DNA of 33,844 nucleotides from Planctomycetota bacterium (GCA_012959525.1 DUDB01000015.1:1-33844); one strand, 5' to 3'; counted from the stretch's first letter, positions 17,915 to 26,554 are shown. Notes: generated by a model not told the origin, from the letters alone. Numbers and translations: made by a program.

Positions 17915-19798
17915 CTAGCGTCGGCGGTATCCGCCCCGACCACGGCGGGCACCCCGCGGGGCCTGACCGGGACCGCGATCGCGACGGATCACCACCCTGG
18001 AATCTCGCGGATCACGGCGGCCCGCACAGCGTTCGAAGTGCATGGCCACTTCCTCCTGAACGTCAAACGTACAGGCATTGGGATGAATTGCGATGGAACC
18101 GATCATTCCGCCCTCCACCTCACCTCGGCGGCAGACGGCTGCAAGCACGCGGCTGGGGTTGGCGCCCTGATTGCTGCCATAGCTGATGAAGAAGCGCACC
18201 GAACGCCCGACGGCGAAGCGACCACCCTTCGGGGCCGAACGTTGGAAGCGCTGTGTGGGTGCGCCGTCGAAGGAGGACACGGTGTCCGTGTGGGACTCCG
18301 TCCGGCCAAAGCCATTCGATTTCTTGAAACCGGGCTGCTTGTACGCTGGCTTCTCGTAGGTCGACCCAGAATGACTAGGTGTCTTCTGGGGTTGAGGTGC
18401 AGGGTGACGCTGTGCCATAAGAGTCGCCACCACGGCGACCGGATCGCGGCCTTTCAGGAGACCCCGTGCTTGAGCGATTTGTTCCTTGGAGGATCCCTTC
18501 AGGAGAGCCTCGTCGAGGTCCGTCTCCAGGTTCTCTTGGGCTCGGGCAACGAGTTGGGCTCGCACCTCGCCAATCTCCACCGTGGGGCACCATCGAAACT
18601 CCACCCCGGCCTCGGCCAGGAGGCGTCCAACCCTGCGCTTGTGCTTGGGCGGGGCGAACACGGCGCTTCGACCCTGCTTACCCGCGCGGCCAGTGCGACC
18701 GCTGCGGTGGGTGTAGATTTCGGAGTTCAGGGGGGGCGTGCTGTGGATGACCAGGCCCACGTCGGGCACGTCGAGCCCGCGGGCGGCGACGTCCGTGGCC
18801 ACCAACACCGTTGCCCGGCCGCTGCGGAAGGCAGCCAAGGTGCGGTCACGTTGTGCCTGAACCAATTCGCCGCTCAGTGGCTGAGCTGCGAACCCATCAT
18901 CCGCCAAACGCTCGGCTACTTCTAACGCTTCCAACCGGCGCTCCACGAAGACCAGGACGCGCTCGCCTTCGGCCTGAAGCAGTAGGTGCACCAGGGCGTC
19001 GTATCGTTCCCCGTGGCGTACCAGGTACCCCTCGTGGGTGATGTTCTCATTTGCCTCTCCCAGTCGCGTACCTTCGACGCTGAAGGGATTGTGTTGGTAG
19101 CGCTTGGCGAGACGCAGCGCGGCGTCGGGGAACGTGGCTGACACCATGTGGGTCCGGCGCGGTTCTTCGGTGGCGTCCAAAATGGCCTCGAGATCCTCGC
19201 GGAAGCCCATGTCGAGCATTTGATCCGCTTCGTCGAGGACGAGTTCACGGACTCCACCGAGCTGCAGCGTTCCGCTCTTGATGTGGTCGAGCAGGCGTCC
19301 GGGGGTGCCCACGAGCACACGTGGCTTGCGTGCGAGGGTTTGCCTGTCGCGGTAGACCGGAGTTCCGCCAGTCACGGAGATCACCTGCGAGTCTTTCAGA
19401 TCCTGAAGGAGCCAGCGCAGTTCCTCGCAGACCTGGGCGGCCAGTTCCCGGGTGGGGACGATGATCAGAGCCTGAGGGCCACGGCCCACGCGCTCTTCTG
19501 AGAGGGCGGGGGCAAGTACGAATCCAAGGGCGACAGTCTTCCCGGATCCCGTTTGTGAGGAGATCTGAAGGTCACGCCCATCGGCTTCGGCAGCCAGGAC
19601 GGCCTCTTGTACGGGGGTCAGCTCCTTGAACCCGCGGCCCTCGAGGGCACTGCGCAGGGAGGCAGGTACGGCGCCGAACAGGCCGGCATCAGGTGTCCGG
19701 ACCGGCGGACCCGGCTCTTCGGTTGGGTACGGGGTTCCGTAGGCGGGGGCGAAAGACGAGACGGCATCTTCCAGCGATAGCTGATTGTCGAGAGTCAT
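17915..19798 (-). CDS. DEAD-box RNA helicase with DbpA-like RNA-binding tail
   Basis: A 627-residue ATP-dependent RNA helicase. Motifs in order: Q motif (GFKELTPVQ), I (SSQTGSGKT, about 80-88), Ia (PTRELAAQ), Ib (GTPGRLLD), II DEAD at 189-192, III (SAT, 220-222), V (VATDVAARGLD) and VI (HRSGRTGRAGKQG). After a low-complexity Lys/Pro/Ser linker, a compact domain (VRFFISYGSNQGANPSRVLA to FDVQEEVAMHFERC) matches the DbpA-type RNA-binding fold that directs some helicases to 23S rRNA. It ends in an RGG-like basic tail (RRGRGGYRRR). A role in ribosome assembly or cold adaptation is likely. I start at ATG 19798; a longer frame to a GTG at 19900 adds non-family sequence. A palindrome lies 13 nt upstream. 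Confidence 0.95.
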   Translation of the reverse strand: MTLDNQLSLEDAVSSFAPAYGTPYPTEEPGPPVRTPDAGLFGAVPASLRSALEGRGFKELTPVQEAVLAAEADGRDLQISSQTGSGKTVALGFVLAPALSEERVGRGPQALIIVPTRELAAQVCEELRWLLQDLKDSQVISVTGGTPVYRDRQTLARKPRVLVGTPGRLLDHIKSGTLQLGGVRELVLDEADQMLDMGFREDLEAILDATEEPRRTHMVSATFPDAALRLAKRYQHNPFSVEGTRLGEANENITHEGYLVRHGERYDALVHLLLQAEGERVLVFVERRLEALEVAERLADDGFAAQPLSGELVQAQRDRTLAAFRSGRATVLVATDVAARGLDVPDVGLVIHSTPPLNSEIYTHRSGRTGRAGKQGRSAVFAPPKHKRRVGRLLAEAGVEFRWCPTVEIGEVRAQLVARAQENLETDLDEALLKGSSKEQIAQARGLLKGRDPVAVVATLMAQRHPAPQPQKTPSHSGSTYEKPAYKQPGFKKSNGFGRTESHTDTVSSFDGAPTQRFQRSAPKGGRFAVGRSVRFFISYGSNQGANPSRVLAAVCRRGEVEGGMIGSIAIHPNACTFDVQEEVAMHFERCAGRRDPRDSRVVIRRDRGPGQAPRGARRGRGGYRRR

Positions 19799-19810
19799 GA
19801 GGTCCACAAA

Positions 19811-19824
19811 GGGCGAATTCGCCC
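19811..19824. promoter_or_regulatory. Perfect 14-bp palindrome at the helicase promoter
   Basis: GGGCGAATTCGCCC is a perfect palindrome 12 bp upstream of the helicase ATG. It is directly preceded on the minus strand by GATACT (19825-19830), a -10-like box also found before the GH9 gene. The palindrome would overlap the predicted transcription start, as expected for a repressor operator. As RNA it could form a short hairpin in the leader. Confidence 0.45.
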
Positions 19825-19830
19825 AGTATC

Positions 19831-20118
19831 CAGTTTTGTAGCTGATTGAGTAACGAGGGCAGTTTTGCTGCCCCAGGACGAGGACCATCAAGGCCCGCAC
19901 ACGGTTGCGACTGGCTTACATAGACTTTTTTAGCCAGGCGCGAACGGCCGAGCGTATCCGCATTCGGTCTAGGGATGGGGCTGATGGGGACGAATAATTA
20001 AGCCACATGGACGATCCGATCCCTGTTCGGTGCAGTGAGAGGGCGATCGAGGCGAGCGGATGGGTCGCCAAGGCCCGGACCGGGCCCCATTTCTGACTGA
20101 TCCCGAGTTTGGGTCCCC
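19831..20118. other. Intergenic region between helicase and xdhC-like gene
   Basis: No supported gene. It contains the possible N-terminal extension of the helicase frame (to 19900), a 6-bp inverted repeat CTGGCT/AGCCAG (19911-19916 and 19932-19937) around a T-run, and a GC-rich stretch leading to the xdhC-like promoter. Confidence 0.5.
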
Positions 20119-20124
20119 TACAAT
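20119..20124 (+). promoter_or_regulatory. -10-like TACAAT before the XdhC-like gene
   Basis: TACAAT ends 9 nt before the ATG at 20134; no Shine-Dalgarno is present. Nearly leaderless geometry. Confidence 0.45.
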
Positions 20125-20133
20125 TCCCGCCCC

Positions 20134-20922
20134 ATGCTCCCCGATTCCCCCCAGCAGGATTGGATCACCAGCCTCAGCGCGTTGCGCAAGGCGGGGCAGG
20201 CCTGCGCCATGGTGACGGTCACCGAGGTCCGTGGCTCGGCCCCCCGCGAGCCGGGGGCCCGCATGATCATTGCCGAGGGTCGCTTGGTGTGGGGAACCAT
20301 TGGGGGTGGAAACCTGGAGAAGCTGGCCATTGAGCAGGCCCAAGCGTTCATCGATGAGCATGGGCGCCATACCGCAAGCGTGAAGTTCCCCTTGGCTGAG
20401 CGCGCGGGTCAGTGCTGCGGCGGCGAGGTGACCGTGTTCTTCGAGACCTTCGCCTGGCGGCGTACAAAGGTCGTCGTCTTTGGAGCGGGGCACGTGGGGC
20501 AGGCGGTCGGCGGTTTGGCCGATTACCTGCAAGCGGACGTCCTCCTTGTGGATGAGCGCGAAGAGTCCGAGCTGCAGCCCGCTCCGGACTCTGCGCGCAC
20601 CTATGAACTGCTGTGTATCGATGAGCCGCAAGAGGAGGTCGACAACCTACCCTCAGACGCGCTCCTGCTGGTCATGACCCACAGCCACGCGCGCGACCTG
20701 GAGATCGTGGCCCGGGCTCTCAAGCGCGGCCCGTTCGCCTACATCGGCCTGATTGGATCGGAGCGCAAGTGGGATCGCTTCCGTAAGCGGTTGTTGCAGC
20801 GCGGTTTTACGGAGGAGCAGTTGAGCCAGGTGACGTGCCCCATCGGAGAGGGGCGCACATCAAAAGAGCCTAGTGCCATCGCCATCTCGGTCGCAGCCCA
20901 GCTGTTGACGGTATTGGCCTGA
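20134..20922 (+). CDS. XdhC/CoxI-family molybdoenzyme accessory protein
   Basis: A 262-residue protein of the XdhC/CoxI family, whose studied members bind molybdenum cofactor and help sulfurate and insert it into xanthine dehydrogenase-type enzymes. The N-terminal domain has the conserved VTEVRGSAPREPGARM and TIGGGNLEKLAIEQA segments and the QCCGGEV motif. A Rossmann-like C-terminal domain follows (VVVFGAGHVGQAVGGLADYL), then YIGLIGSERKWDRFRKRL and the final TSKEPSAIAISVAAQLL. No molybdopterin hydroxylase subunit is adjacent, so its partner enzyme is encoded elsewhere. It is followed 53 bp later by the cytochrome gene, which has its own promoter-like box. Confidence 0.93.
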   Translation: MLPDSPQQDWITSLSALRKAGQACAMVTVTEVRGSAPREPGARMIIAEGRLVWGTIGGGNLEKLAIEQAQAFIDEHGRHTASVKFPLAERAGQCCGGEVTVFFETFAWRRTKVVVFGAGHVGQAVGGLADYLQADVLLVDEREESELQPAPDSARTYELLCIDEPQEEVDNLPSDALLLVMTHSHARDLEIVARALKRGPFAYIGLIGSERKWDRFRKRLLQRGFTEEQLSQVTCPIGEGRTSKEPSAIAISVAAQLLTVLA

Positions 20923-20942
20923 GGGCGGTCAAGTGAGCAGGT

Positions 20943-20959
20943 CGATTCAATTAGAATCG
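20943..20959. promoter_or_regulatory. Operator-like inverted repeat upstream of the cytochrome gene
   Basis: CGATTC-AATTA-GAATCG, a perfect 6-bp inverted repeat with an A/T-rich spacer. It lies immediately upstream of the TACGAT box, so it would cover about -30 to -15. This suggests a dimeric regulator. Confidence 0.4.
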
Positions 20960-20961
20960 GG

Positions 20962-20967
20962 TACGAT
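20962..20967 (+). promoter_or_regulatory. -10-like TACGAT before the cytochrome gene
   Basis: TACGAT ends 8 nt before the ATG at 20976; no Shine-Dalgarno is present. Confidence 0.42.
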
Positions 20968-20975
20968 CCAATTCG

Positions 20976-22610
20976 ATGCACAACTCTGCCCGCCTCCGTC
21001 TGATCCTGCTCGCCGCGGGTGGTCTTCTAGCTCAATTCGCACCAACCCCGGTACCAGTACAAGAACCTGAACTGGACCTGTCGCCCCGGTTCCTGCAGTC
21101 CATCCACTCCTGTGCCCGCTGCCACAACCCGTCCAGCGATGCCGAGGCCTTGCATGCCATTGACGGTAGCGATGCTTCTCCGGTGGGAACGTTTAACGGC
21201 ACCGTCATGCAGTCAGCGTTCATTGATCCGTACTACCGGGCCCAGCTAGCGCATGAAGCCAGCTTTCTGCCCGCTGAGCAGGCCAGCGAACTTGAGAGTG
21301 ACTGCCTGCGGTGTCATGCCCCGCTTGTGGCTTTCGAACGCCAGCTCGCGCAGCAACCGCCAGCGAACCTCGCACAGACTCTCTTGGATGGGCGCGCGAG
21401 TGAAGGCGTCTCCTGCACGGCCTGCCATCGCATTGGGCCCGATGGGCTTGGCGACGAAGCTACGTTTGACGGCCACCCGCCTCTATCGTTGGATGCACGG
21501 CTCTTCGGCCCCTACCCTGAACCGTTCACGGGCCCCATGCTCAACATGACGGGCTATGAGGTGACCTACGGGCCGCACATGGTGGGGTCTAGCCTCTGCG
21601 GGACATGTCACACTCTTCGGACCCATCCTTCGTCCGGGGCAGATCCGTTCCTGGAGCAGTCGCCCTACCTTGAGTGGCGCAACAGTGACTTCAGCTATGA
21701 GCAAGGTGCTACCGAGAAGTCGCGCTCATGCCAGGCCTGCCATATGACGGACGTGGGCTCGATGAAGATCGCACACGCGCCTTCGGGGTTTGACTTCGCC
21801 TTCTTGGAGGACCGACCTGAAGTGCGCACGCACGGGATAGTGGGTGGCAATGCCATGCTGCTCGATCTGCTCGCGGCGAATGGCGAGGAGCTTGGTGCCT
21901 TGGCTTCAACGGCAGATTACGAGCGTCTTGCTGTCAAGACCCGGCAGCAGCTTGGCGGTCAGACGGTGTCCCTTGAGGTTGAAGCGGGAGAGTCCAGCCC
22001 GGATACCATTGAGTTCAATGTCGTGGTGGGAAACCGCGCTGGCCACAGGTTGCCCACGGGATATCCCTCGCGGCGTATGTGGCTTGAGGTCCAGGTGGAG
22101 GGTCCCAACGGCGTGTGGTTTGCCAGTGGGGTTCCCGATGAAGAGGGCCGAATTCTGCCCAAGGCAGAGGCGTTCTCGATGCCGCACCTGAATCAGATCA
22201 CGGAAGCCCAACAGGTCCAGATCTGGGAGCGCGTGGCCGTGAACTCAGCAGGCGCACCCACGACGCGCGTGGCGACAATGGCTCGCTCCCTCAAGGACAA
22301 TCGTCTGTTGCCTCTCGGTTGGAGTGCCGACGGGCCCCATGCGGAGCGCACGGGACCCGTCGGGGTGGGCGATGACCCCGATTTCTTGGGCGGGGAGGAC
22401 CGGGTGGCTTTTAGTCTCACGCTTCCCGAGTCGCAGGCGGGAAAGCAGACCGTGGAGGTGCGCGTTCTGTTTCAGACCATGCCTCCCGCGTGGACGGATC
22501 CCTTCGCGGAGGGGAAGTCCGAAGCCGAGCGTAGGTTTACCCGCATGCTGGCCGAGGCACCCACTCGGTATGAGGTGCTCGCCGAAGGGCGAGTTCGGAT
22601 CGGGGGCTGA
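20976..22610 (+). CDS. Secreted five-haem c-type cytochrome
   Basis: A 544-residue exported protein with an N-terminal signal (RLILLAAGGLLAQF). It has five CxxCH haem sites: CARCH 46-50, CLRCH 110-114, CTACH 147-151, CGTCH 208-212 and CQACH 252-256. All lie in the first half. The second half has no haem and is beta-rich, with a GHRLPTGYPSRRMWLEV segment typical of the C-terminal domain of many multihaem cytochromes of the c554-like group. A role in periplasmic or extracellular electron transfer is likely; the partner and substrate are unknown. It appears to be a single-gene unit with an inverted repeat overlapping its promoter region. Its stop is 8 bp from the convergent phosphoribosyltransferase gene. 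Confidence 0.93.
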   Translation: MHNSARLRLILLAAGGLLAQFAPTPVPVQEPELDLSPRFLQSIHSCARCHNPSSDAEALHAIDGSDASPVGTFNGTVMQSAFIDPYYRAQLAHEASFLPAEQASELESDCLRCHAPLVAFERQLAQQPPANLAQTLLDGRASEGVSCTACHRIGPDGLGDEATFDGHPPLSLDARLFGPYPEPFTGPMLNMTGYEVTYGPHMVGSSLCGTCHTLRTHPSSGADPFLEQSPYLEWRNSDFSYEQGATEKSRSCQACHMTDVGSMKIAHAPSGFDFAFLEDRPEVRTHGIVGGNAMLLDLLAANGEELGALASTADYERLAVKTRQQLGGQTVSLEVEAGESSPDTIEFNVVVGNRAGHRLPTGYPSRRMWLEVQVEGPNGVWFASGVPDEEGRILPKAEAFSMPHLNQITEAQQVQIWERVAVNSAGAPTTRVATMARSLKDNRLLPLGWSADGPHAERTGPVGVGDDPDFLGGEDRVAFSLTLPESQAGKQTVEVRVLFQTMPPAWTDPFAEGKSEAERRFTRMLAEAPTRYEVLAEGRVRIGG

Positions 22611-22618
22611 TCCGCCCG

Positions 22619-23485
22619 CTAGCACCAGGAGTTGTTGACCACCTCTCCCACGCCTCCCGCTCCCGGGACGATGTACGAGGAATCATCCAGCCCCCGCTCC
22701 CGATCCCAATGTTCTCCAGGCGCGCTGGCCAGGACTTCGGCATCGGAGAGTCCTCGGTCCAGCCGGGCGGTATAGACGACCATTGAGTCGCAAGCATCCA
22801 GCACCGCCCTCAGGTACTCCGGGGTTGCGATCATGGGCATGGCAATGACTCGCTCCGGTTCACCATGTTCTTCCCTGTAGTGATCAAGCGCCCGGATCGT
22901 CGTTGAGCCTGTAGCGCCCATCGGATCTGGGAGGAGCAGGGTCCGGCCAGCAACCGTTCCACCGATCTTGCTTCCAGAGAGGTCGACGCCGGTGATGCGC
23001 CCTTCTTTGTTGCTCACTCGCGCCATGGTTAGGTGATCCAGGCGAACGTTTTGTTCCGGCAGCAGTGTGTTCAGCAACTCGAAGCAGATCTGAGACGGGA
23101 CTATGCCCCCCCGGACGATGTCGCAGACGACAACTTCATGAGTGGGGTCGAGTGCCTCCCCACGCCAGATCCCGGCAGCCGGATGGCGCTCGGCCATTCG
23201 TGTGGCCGCTTGGACCATAGCGGTAGGCAGCTCGCGTCCGCAGGCATGGACGCACAGCGTTCGGTAGATCATCCGCAAGTAGCCCATCAGCCCGGCGTGG
23301 CTCACCTTGGGACCCGACAAGTGCGCCAAGGCGCTGGCGAGGAGTGGATTGTCAAGAATGTGGACGCGCGGTCCGTAGCGATGCTCAAGTTCGCCGTATC
23401 CGGAGGGGATGGAATAGGACTGAGGGGAGTGGGCTTGGGTATTGGGCATGGCGGCAGCGTGGGGGGGGATGCGAACAGCAGACAT
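22619..23485 (-). CDS. Divergent uracil phosphoribosyltransferase
   Basis: A 288-residue type I phosphoribosyltransferase resembling uracil phosphoribosyltransferase, which makes UMP from uracil and PRPP. The body matches well: HILDNPLLASALAHL, CDIVRGGIVPSQICFELL, MARVSNKEGRITGVDLSG and the PRPP loop LLLPDPMGATGST at about 185-196. It departs from typical enzymes: the loop has Met-Gly-Ala where Met-Leu-Ala is usual. The uracil-binding end reads SSYIVPGAGGVGEVVNN where GYIVPGLGDAGDR-type sequence is expected. It is also longer (typical about 210). Substrate preference may therefore differ. ATG 23449 is an alternative start. It is divergent from the TPR gene with 54 bp between starts. Confidence 0.82.
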   Translation of the reverse strand: MSAVRIPPHAAAMPNTQAHSPQSYSIPSGYGELEHRYGPRVHILDNPLLASALAHLSGPKVSHAGLMGYLRMIYRTLCVHACGRELPTAMVQAATRMAERHPAAGIWRGEALDPTHEVVVCDIVRGGIVPSQICFELLNTLLPEQNVRLDHLTMARVSNKEGRITGVDLSGSKIGGTVAGRTLLLPDPMGATGSTTIRALDHYREEHGEPERVIAMPMIATPEYLRAVLDACDSMVVYTARLDRGLSDAEVLASAPGEHWDRERGLDDSSYIVPGAGGVGEVVNNSWC

Positions 23486-23524
23486 GGTACTCGCAGGCTT
23501 CTCGGTTGCTCGTAGGTCAGATGC

Positions 23525-23530
23525 TAGGAT
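23525..23530 (+). promoter_or_regulatory. -10-like TAGGAT before the five-gene envelope operon
   Basis: TAGGAT ends 9 nt before the ATG at 23540; no Shine-Dalgarno. This is the likely promoter of the operon 23540-31112. The same hexamer recurs before the fourth gene. Confidence 0.45.
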
Positions 23531-23539
23531 CCGCGCTCC

Positions 23540-24802
23540 ATGCCCCGTTTAGCTACATCGACCCTCATCACGGCCCTAGCCGTGCACCTGCCGCTCTTCC
23601 TGGGGGCCTGCGGCGAAGGTTCGTCGAGCGGTTCAGACTCTCCACCCAAGGATGATCTTGACGGGGCGCGCGCGGCCTTTCAGCGGGGAAGCGCACAGGT
23701 GCAGGAGCACTTAGAGGCGCCGGATCATGCGACCCTTCAAGCCGCCATTGATTCCCTTGAAGAGTCTGTGCGCCTTGCACCCAATGAGATCCAGCATCGG
23801 CTCATGGCGGGGCGCACTCAGGAGCTGGCGCTAAACAGCGAGGCAGCCCTCGCGCATTATCGCATTGCCACGGGACTGGGACACGAAGACCCTCTCGTTT
23901 GGCGGCGCATGGGGAATCTCGCCCTTGGGTTGGGGGACATGGACATGGCGCGGGGCTGCTTTGAGCGTGCGCTCTCACAGCAGGCAAGCGATCCCGAATT
24001 GTTCTTCGGTTACGGCTGCTTGTTGGATCTCGAGGGTGAATTCGAAGCGGCACGCCAGGCCTTTGATTCCGCTACCGCCATTCGCCCCACATACGACGAC
24101 GCCTATTTCAGGCTCGCGAAGGTCTTGCGTGTGCTGGGTGATGAGACCGGAGCGGATGCCGCGCGTGCGCAATTCGATCACTGGAATGGGATCGACCATG
24201 CTCTCGCTGAGGCGCGCAAGCACGTGCGGATGCATCCGGAGGACGCACACGGCGTGCGTGCCGTTGGTCTGTACTTGTTCCAGTTGCAGCGGGCTGAGGA
24301 GTGCACGGATTGGCTTCAGCGGGCCAAGAAGATGCTTCCGCGTGACGCCACCATTCTGGAATGTCTGGGGCGCGCTCAATCGGGTCTGGGGCGAGTGCCC
24401 GCAGCTCGTGCGAACCTGGAGTTGGCCGTAGAGTGCGCTCCCGGCAGTATCGACCCGCTGCGCGAGTTGGCCTTCGTCCTAGCCAAGGGCGGCGATGTCG
24501 AGGGCGCCCTTGAGCGCATGGCCCAGGCCCTGGCTCTTGCTCCGGGCGATGCGGATCTGCACTTTCAAAACGGCGTCCTCCTGATGCAGCTGCAACGCCC
24601 CGACGCTGCCTTGGAGGCCTACGCCCTCGCCCTGGTCAATGACCCGAACCTCATCGACGCGCACCTCGGGCAAGCGGAGGTGCACTACGGCGCGAATCGT
24701 CGGGAGGAGGCCATCGCTGCCTACCGCCGGGTGCTTGCAATTGACCCCACAAACGCTGCAGCTACGGGATCGCTGAACTTCATTCAGGGTGAAGGGAAAT
24801 GA
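23540..24802 (+). CDS. TPR-repeat lipoprotein
   Basis: A 420-residue lipoprotein. The signal peptide ends at a lipobox (LGAC, Cys24), followed by a Ser-rich linker. From about residue 60 to the end it is built of tetratricopeptide-like helical repeats (for example YRIATGLGHEDPLVWRRMG, FERALSQQASDPELFFGYG, YALALVNDPNLIDAHLG, YRRVLAIDPTNAAATG). TPR arrays bind partner proteins, so it is probably an envelope scaffold. First gene of the operon. It overlaps the next gene by 4 bp (ATGA), so the two proteins are made together. TPR proteins often neighbour CRTAC-type FG-GAP proteins in Planctomycetota. Confidence 0.9.
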   Translation: MPRLATSTLITALAVHLPLFLGACGEGSSSGSDSPPKDDLDGARAAFQRGSAQVQEHLEAPDHATLQAAIDSLEESVRLAPNEIQHRLMAGRTQELALNSEAALAHYRIATGLGHEDPLVWRRMGNLALGLGDMDMARGCFERALSQQASDPELFFGYGCLLDLEGEFEAARQAFDSATAIRPTYDDAYFRLAKVLRVLGDETGADAARAQFDHWNGIDHALAEARKHVRMHPEDAHGVRAVGLYLFQLQRAEECTDWLQRAKKMLPRDATILECLGRAQSGLGRVPAARANLELAVECAPGSIDPLRELAFVLAKGGDVEGALERMAQALALAPGDADLHFQNGVLLMQLQRPDAALEAYALALVNDPNLIDAHLGQAEVHYGANRREEAIAAYRRVLAIDPTNAAATGSLNFIQGEGK

Positions 24803-26517
24803 GGAGCACCTGGATTGTTGTTTGCCTGCTCGTGTCCTGCGGGTCGCAAGACGCCCCGGTTGCCGAGGATTCAGCCTTGGACTCAACGGCCGCTCAAGCC
24901 CTGAGTGCCTTGCATTTCGTCGACGGAACGGCCGCCTCGGGTCTCGGCACATTCCAGCAGCGCAACGGCTCGGCGGACAAAAACCTGATCCACGAGTCTT
25001 TCGCCGCGGGCTTGGCTCTGGTGGACCTGAATGGCGATGGCCATCTGGACGTCTACCTGACCAACGGCGGTCCAGAGCAAGGCAGCGATGAGTCCGTGGC
25101 CAATGCGCTCTATTTCGGCGACGGCCAGGGTCACTTCACTGAGGTCACCCAGGGCTCCGGCGTCGGGGACACCCTTTGGTCCTACGGAGTGAATGCCGTC
25201 GATTTTGACGGGGACTCGGACCTGGATCTCTACGTCACCAACCGCGGCCCAAACCGACTGTACCGCAACGATGGCACGGGTCACTTTGAAGACGTCGCCG
25301 CCGATGCAGGTGTGGCGGTTGAGGAGTGGAGCACGGGTTCGGTGTTCTTCGACTACGACCGCGATGGAGACCTCGACCTGTACGTGGTCAATCACATCGA
25401 CTTCGACCTGCAGTCTGTGCATGAGCAGGGTCTGCGCATGCACTACTTCAATCAAGAGGTCTACTACGGTCCCCTGGGGCTGGACGGTGAGGCGGACAGG
25501 CTCTTCAGGAATCAGGGCGATGGCACCTTTGCGGACGTGAGTGAGGCCAGCGGGATCGGCGCCGTGGCCATGTTCGGCTTCCAGGCAGTCACTTTTGACT
25601 ATGACGAGGACGGCTGGCCGGACCTGTACGTGGCCAACGACTCCAACCCCAACCTGCTCTGGCGGAACAAGGGCGACGGGACCTTTGAGGAGCTCGCTGC
25701 CCGTGCTGGAGTCGCCCTCAGTGCGACCGGCGATCCCCAGGCTGGTATGGGCGTGGCAGTCGGGGACTATGACGGGGACCTGCGTAGTGATCTGTACGTC
25801 ACCAATTTCTCCGAGGACTACTTCAACCTCTACCGCCGCACCGATCGCGGCATGTTCCGCGACGTGACGGCGCGCGTGCGCTTACAGCAGACAACGATGC
25901 CTCTGCTGGGCTGGGCCTGCGCCTTTGCGGACTTCGATGCGGACGGTGATCTCGACCTGTTCGCTGCCAACGGCCACGTTTTCCCCCAGGTGGACCTCTT
26001 GGGGCGAAAGGAGACGGTCTATCTGCAGCGCAACTCCATCTTTGAGAACACCTCCGATGGACGGTTCGGAGTTCCAGCAGGAGGGGGAGGGCCGGGCTTT
26101 GAGTTACAGACCGCCAGCCGCGGGGCCGCGGTGGGGGACGTGGACGGAGACGGGGATCTGGACCTGTTGCTGGGCAACCTGGATGGTCCACCCTCCTTAC
26201 TCTTGAATGAGGGCGTGGGCCTGGGCCATGCCCTGCACGTGAACCTCGTGGGCAAGCGGCCAAACACGGGGGCCATCGGGGCGCGGGTCGTGGCGCTCGT
26301 GGGGGAGAAGAAGATGTTGCGCCTGTGCGGGACCCAGAGCGGATTCCTCTCTTCCTGTCCCGCGACTCTCCACTGGGGTCTGGGCGAGGCCTCCCAGGTG
26401 GATGAGTTGCAGGTCACCTGGCCCGATGGTTTAGAGGAGTCGTTTTCTGGCGTCGAAGCGGGGCACGTCTCCATCACCCAAGGTTCCGGTCTGACACGGA
26501 CCGATACGGGGGACTGA
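24799..26517 (+). CDS. CRTAC-type lipoprotein: FG-GAP propeller with ASPIC/UnbV domain
   Basis: A 572-residue lipoprotein (lipobox LVSC, Cys14). Seven FG-GAP calcium loops are visible, among them DLNGDGHLDVYLTNGG, DFDGDSDLDLYVTNRG, DYDRDGDLDLYVVNHI, DYDEDGWPDLYVAND, DFDADGDLDLFAANGH and DVDGDGDLDLLLGNL. They indicate an integrin-alpha-like seven-bladed propeller. The C-terminal part (NTGAIGARVVALVGEKKMLR to WGLGEASQVDELQVTWPDG) is the ASPIC/UnbV module found in cartilage acidic protein relatives. The function is unknown; calcium-dependent binding of proteins or glycans is inferred. It starts within the preceding TPR gene (ATGA), with GAAGGG as a Shine-Dalgarno. The next gene begins within 40 bp. 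Confidence 0.93.
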   Translation: MRSTWIVVCLLVSCGSQDAPVAEDSALDSTAAQALSALHFVDGTAASGLGTFQQRNGSADKNLIHESFAAGLALVDLNGDGHLDVYLTNGGPEQGSDESVANALYFGDGQGHFTEVTQGSGVGDTLWSYGVNAVDFDGDSDLDLYVTNRGPNRLYRNDGTGHFEDVAADAGVAVEEWSTGSVFFDYDRDGDLDLYVVNHIDFDLQSVHEQGLRMHYFNQEVYYGPLGLDGEADRLFRNQGDGTFADVSEASGIGAVAMFGFQAVTFDYDEDGWPDLYVANDSNPNLLWRNKGDGTFEELAARAGVALSATGDPQAGMGVAVGDYDGDLRSDLYVTNFSEDYFNLYRRTDRGMFRDVTARVRLQQTTMPLLGWACAFADFDADGDLDLFAANGHVFPQVDLLGRKETVYLQRNSIFENTSDGRFGVPAGGGGPGFELQTASRGAAVGDVDGDGDLDLLLGNLDGPPSLLLNEGVGLGHALHVNLVGKRPNTGAIGARVVALVGEKKMLRLCGTQSGFLSSCPATLHWGLGEASQVDELQVTWPDGLEESFSGVEAGHVSITQGSGLTRTDTGD

Positions 26518-26554
26518 CTTGGTCAAGCTCCCTCAGGCCAAGGAAGGGACTCGG

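Noticed and set aside
17709..17918. 69-codon open frame between the sigma factor and the helicase
   Set aside because: It lies across a complete tRNA-Val gene.
18038..18925. 295-codon open frame antisense to the helicase
   Set aside because: Covers conserved DEAD-box motifs on the other strand and has no protein-like features of its own.
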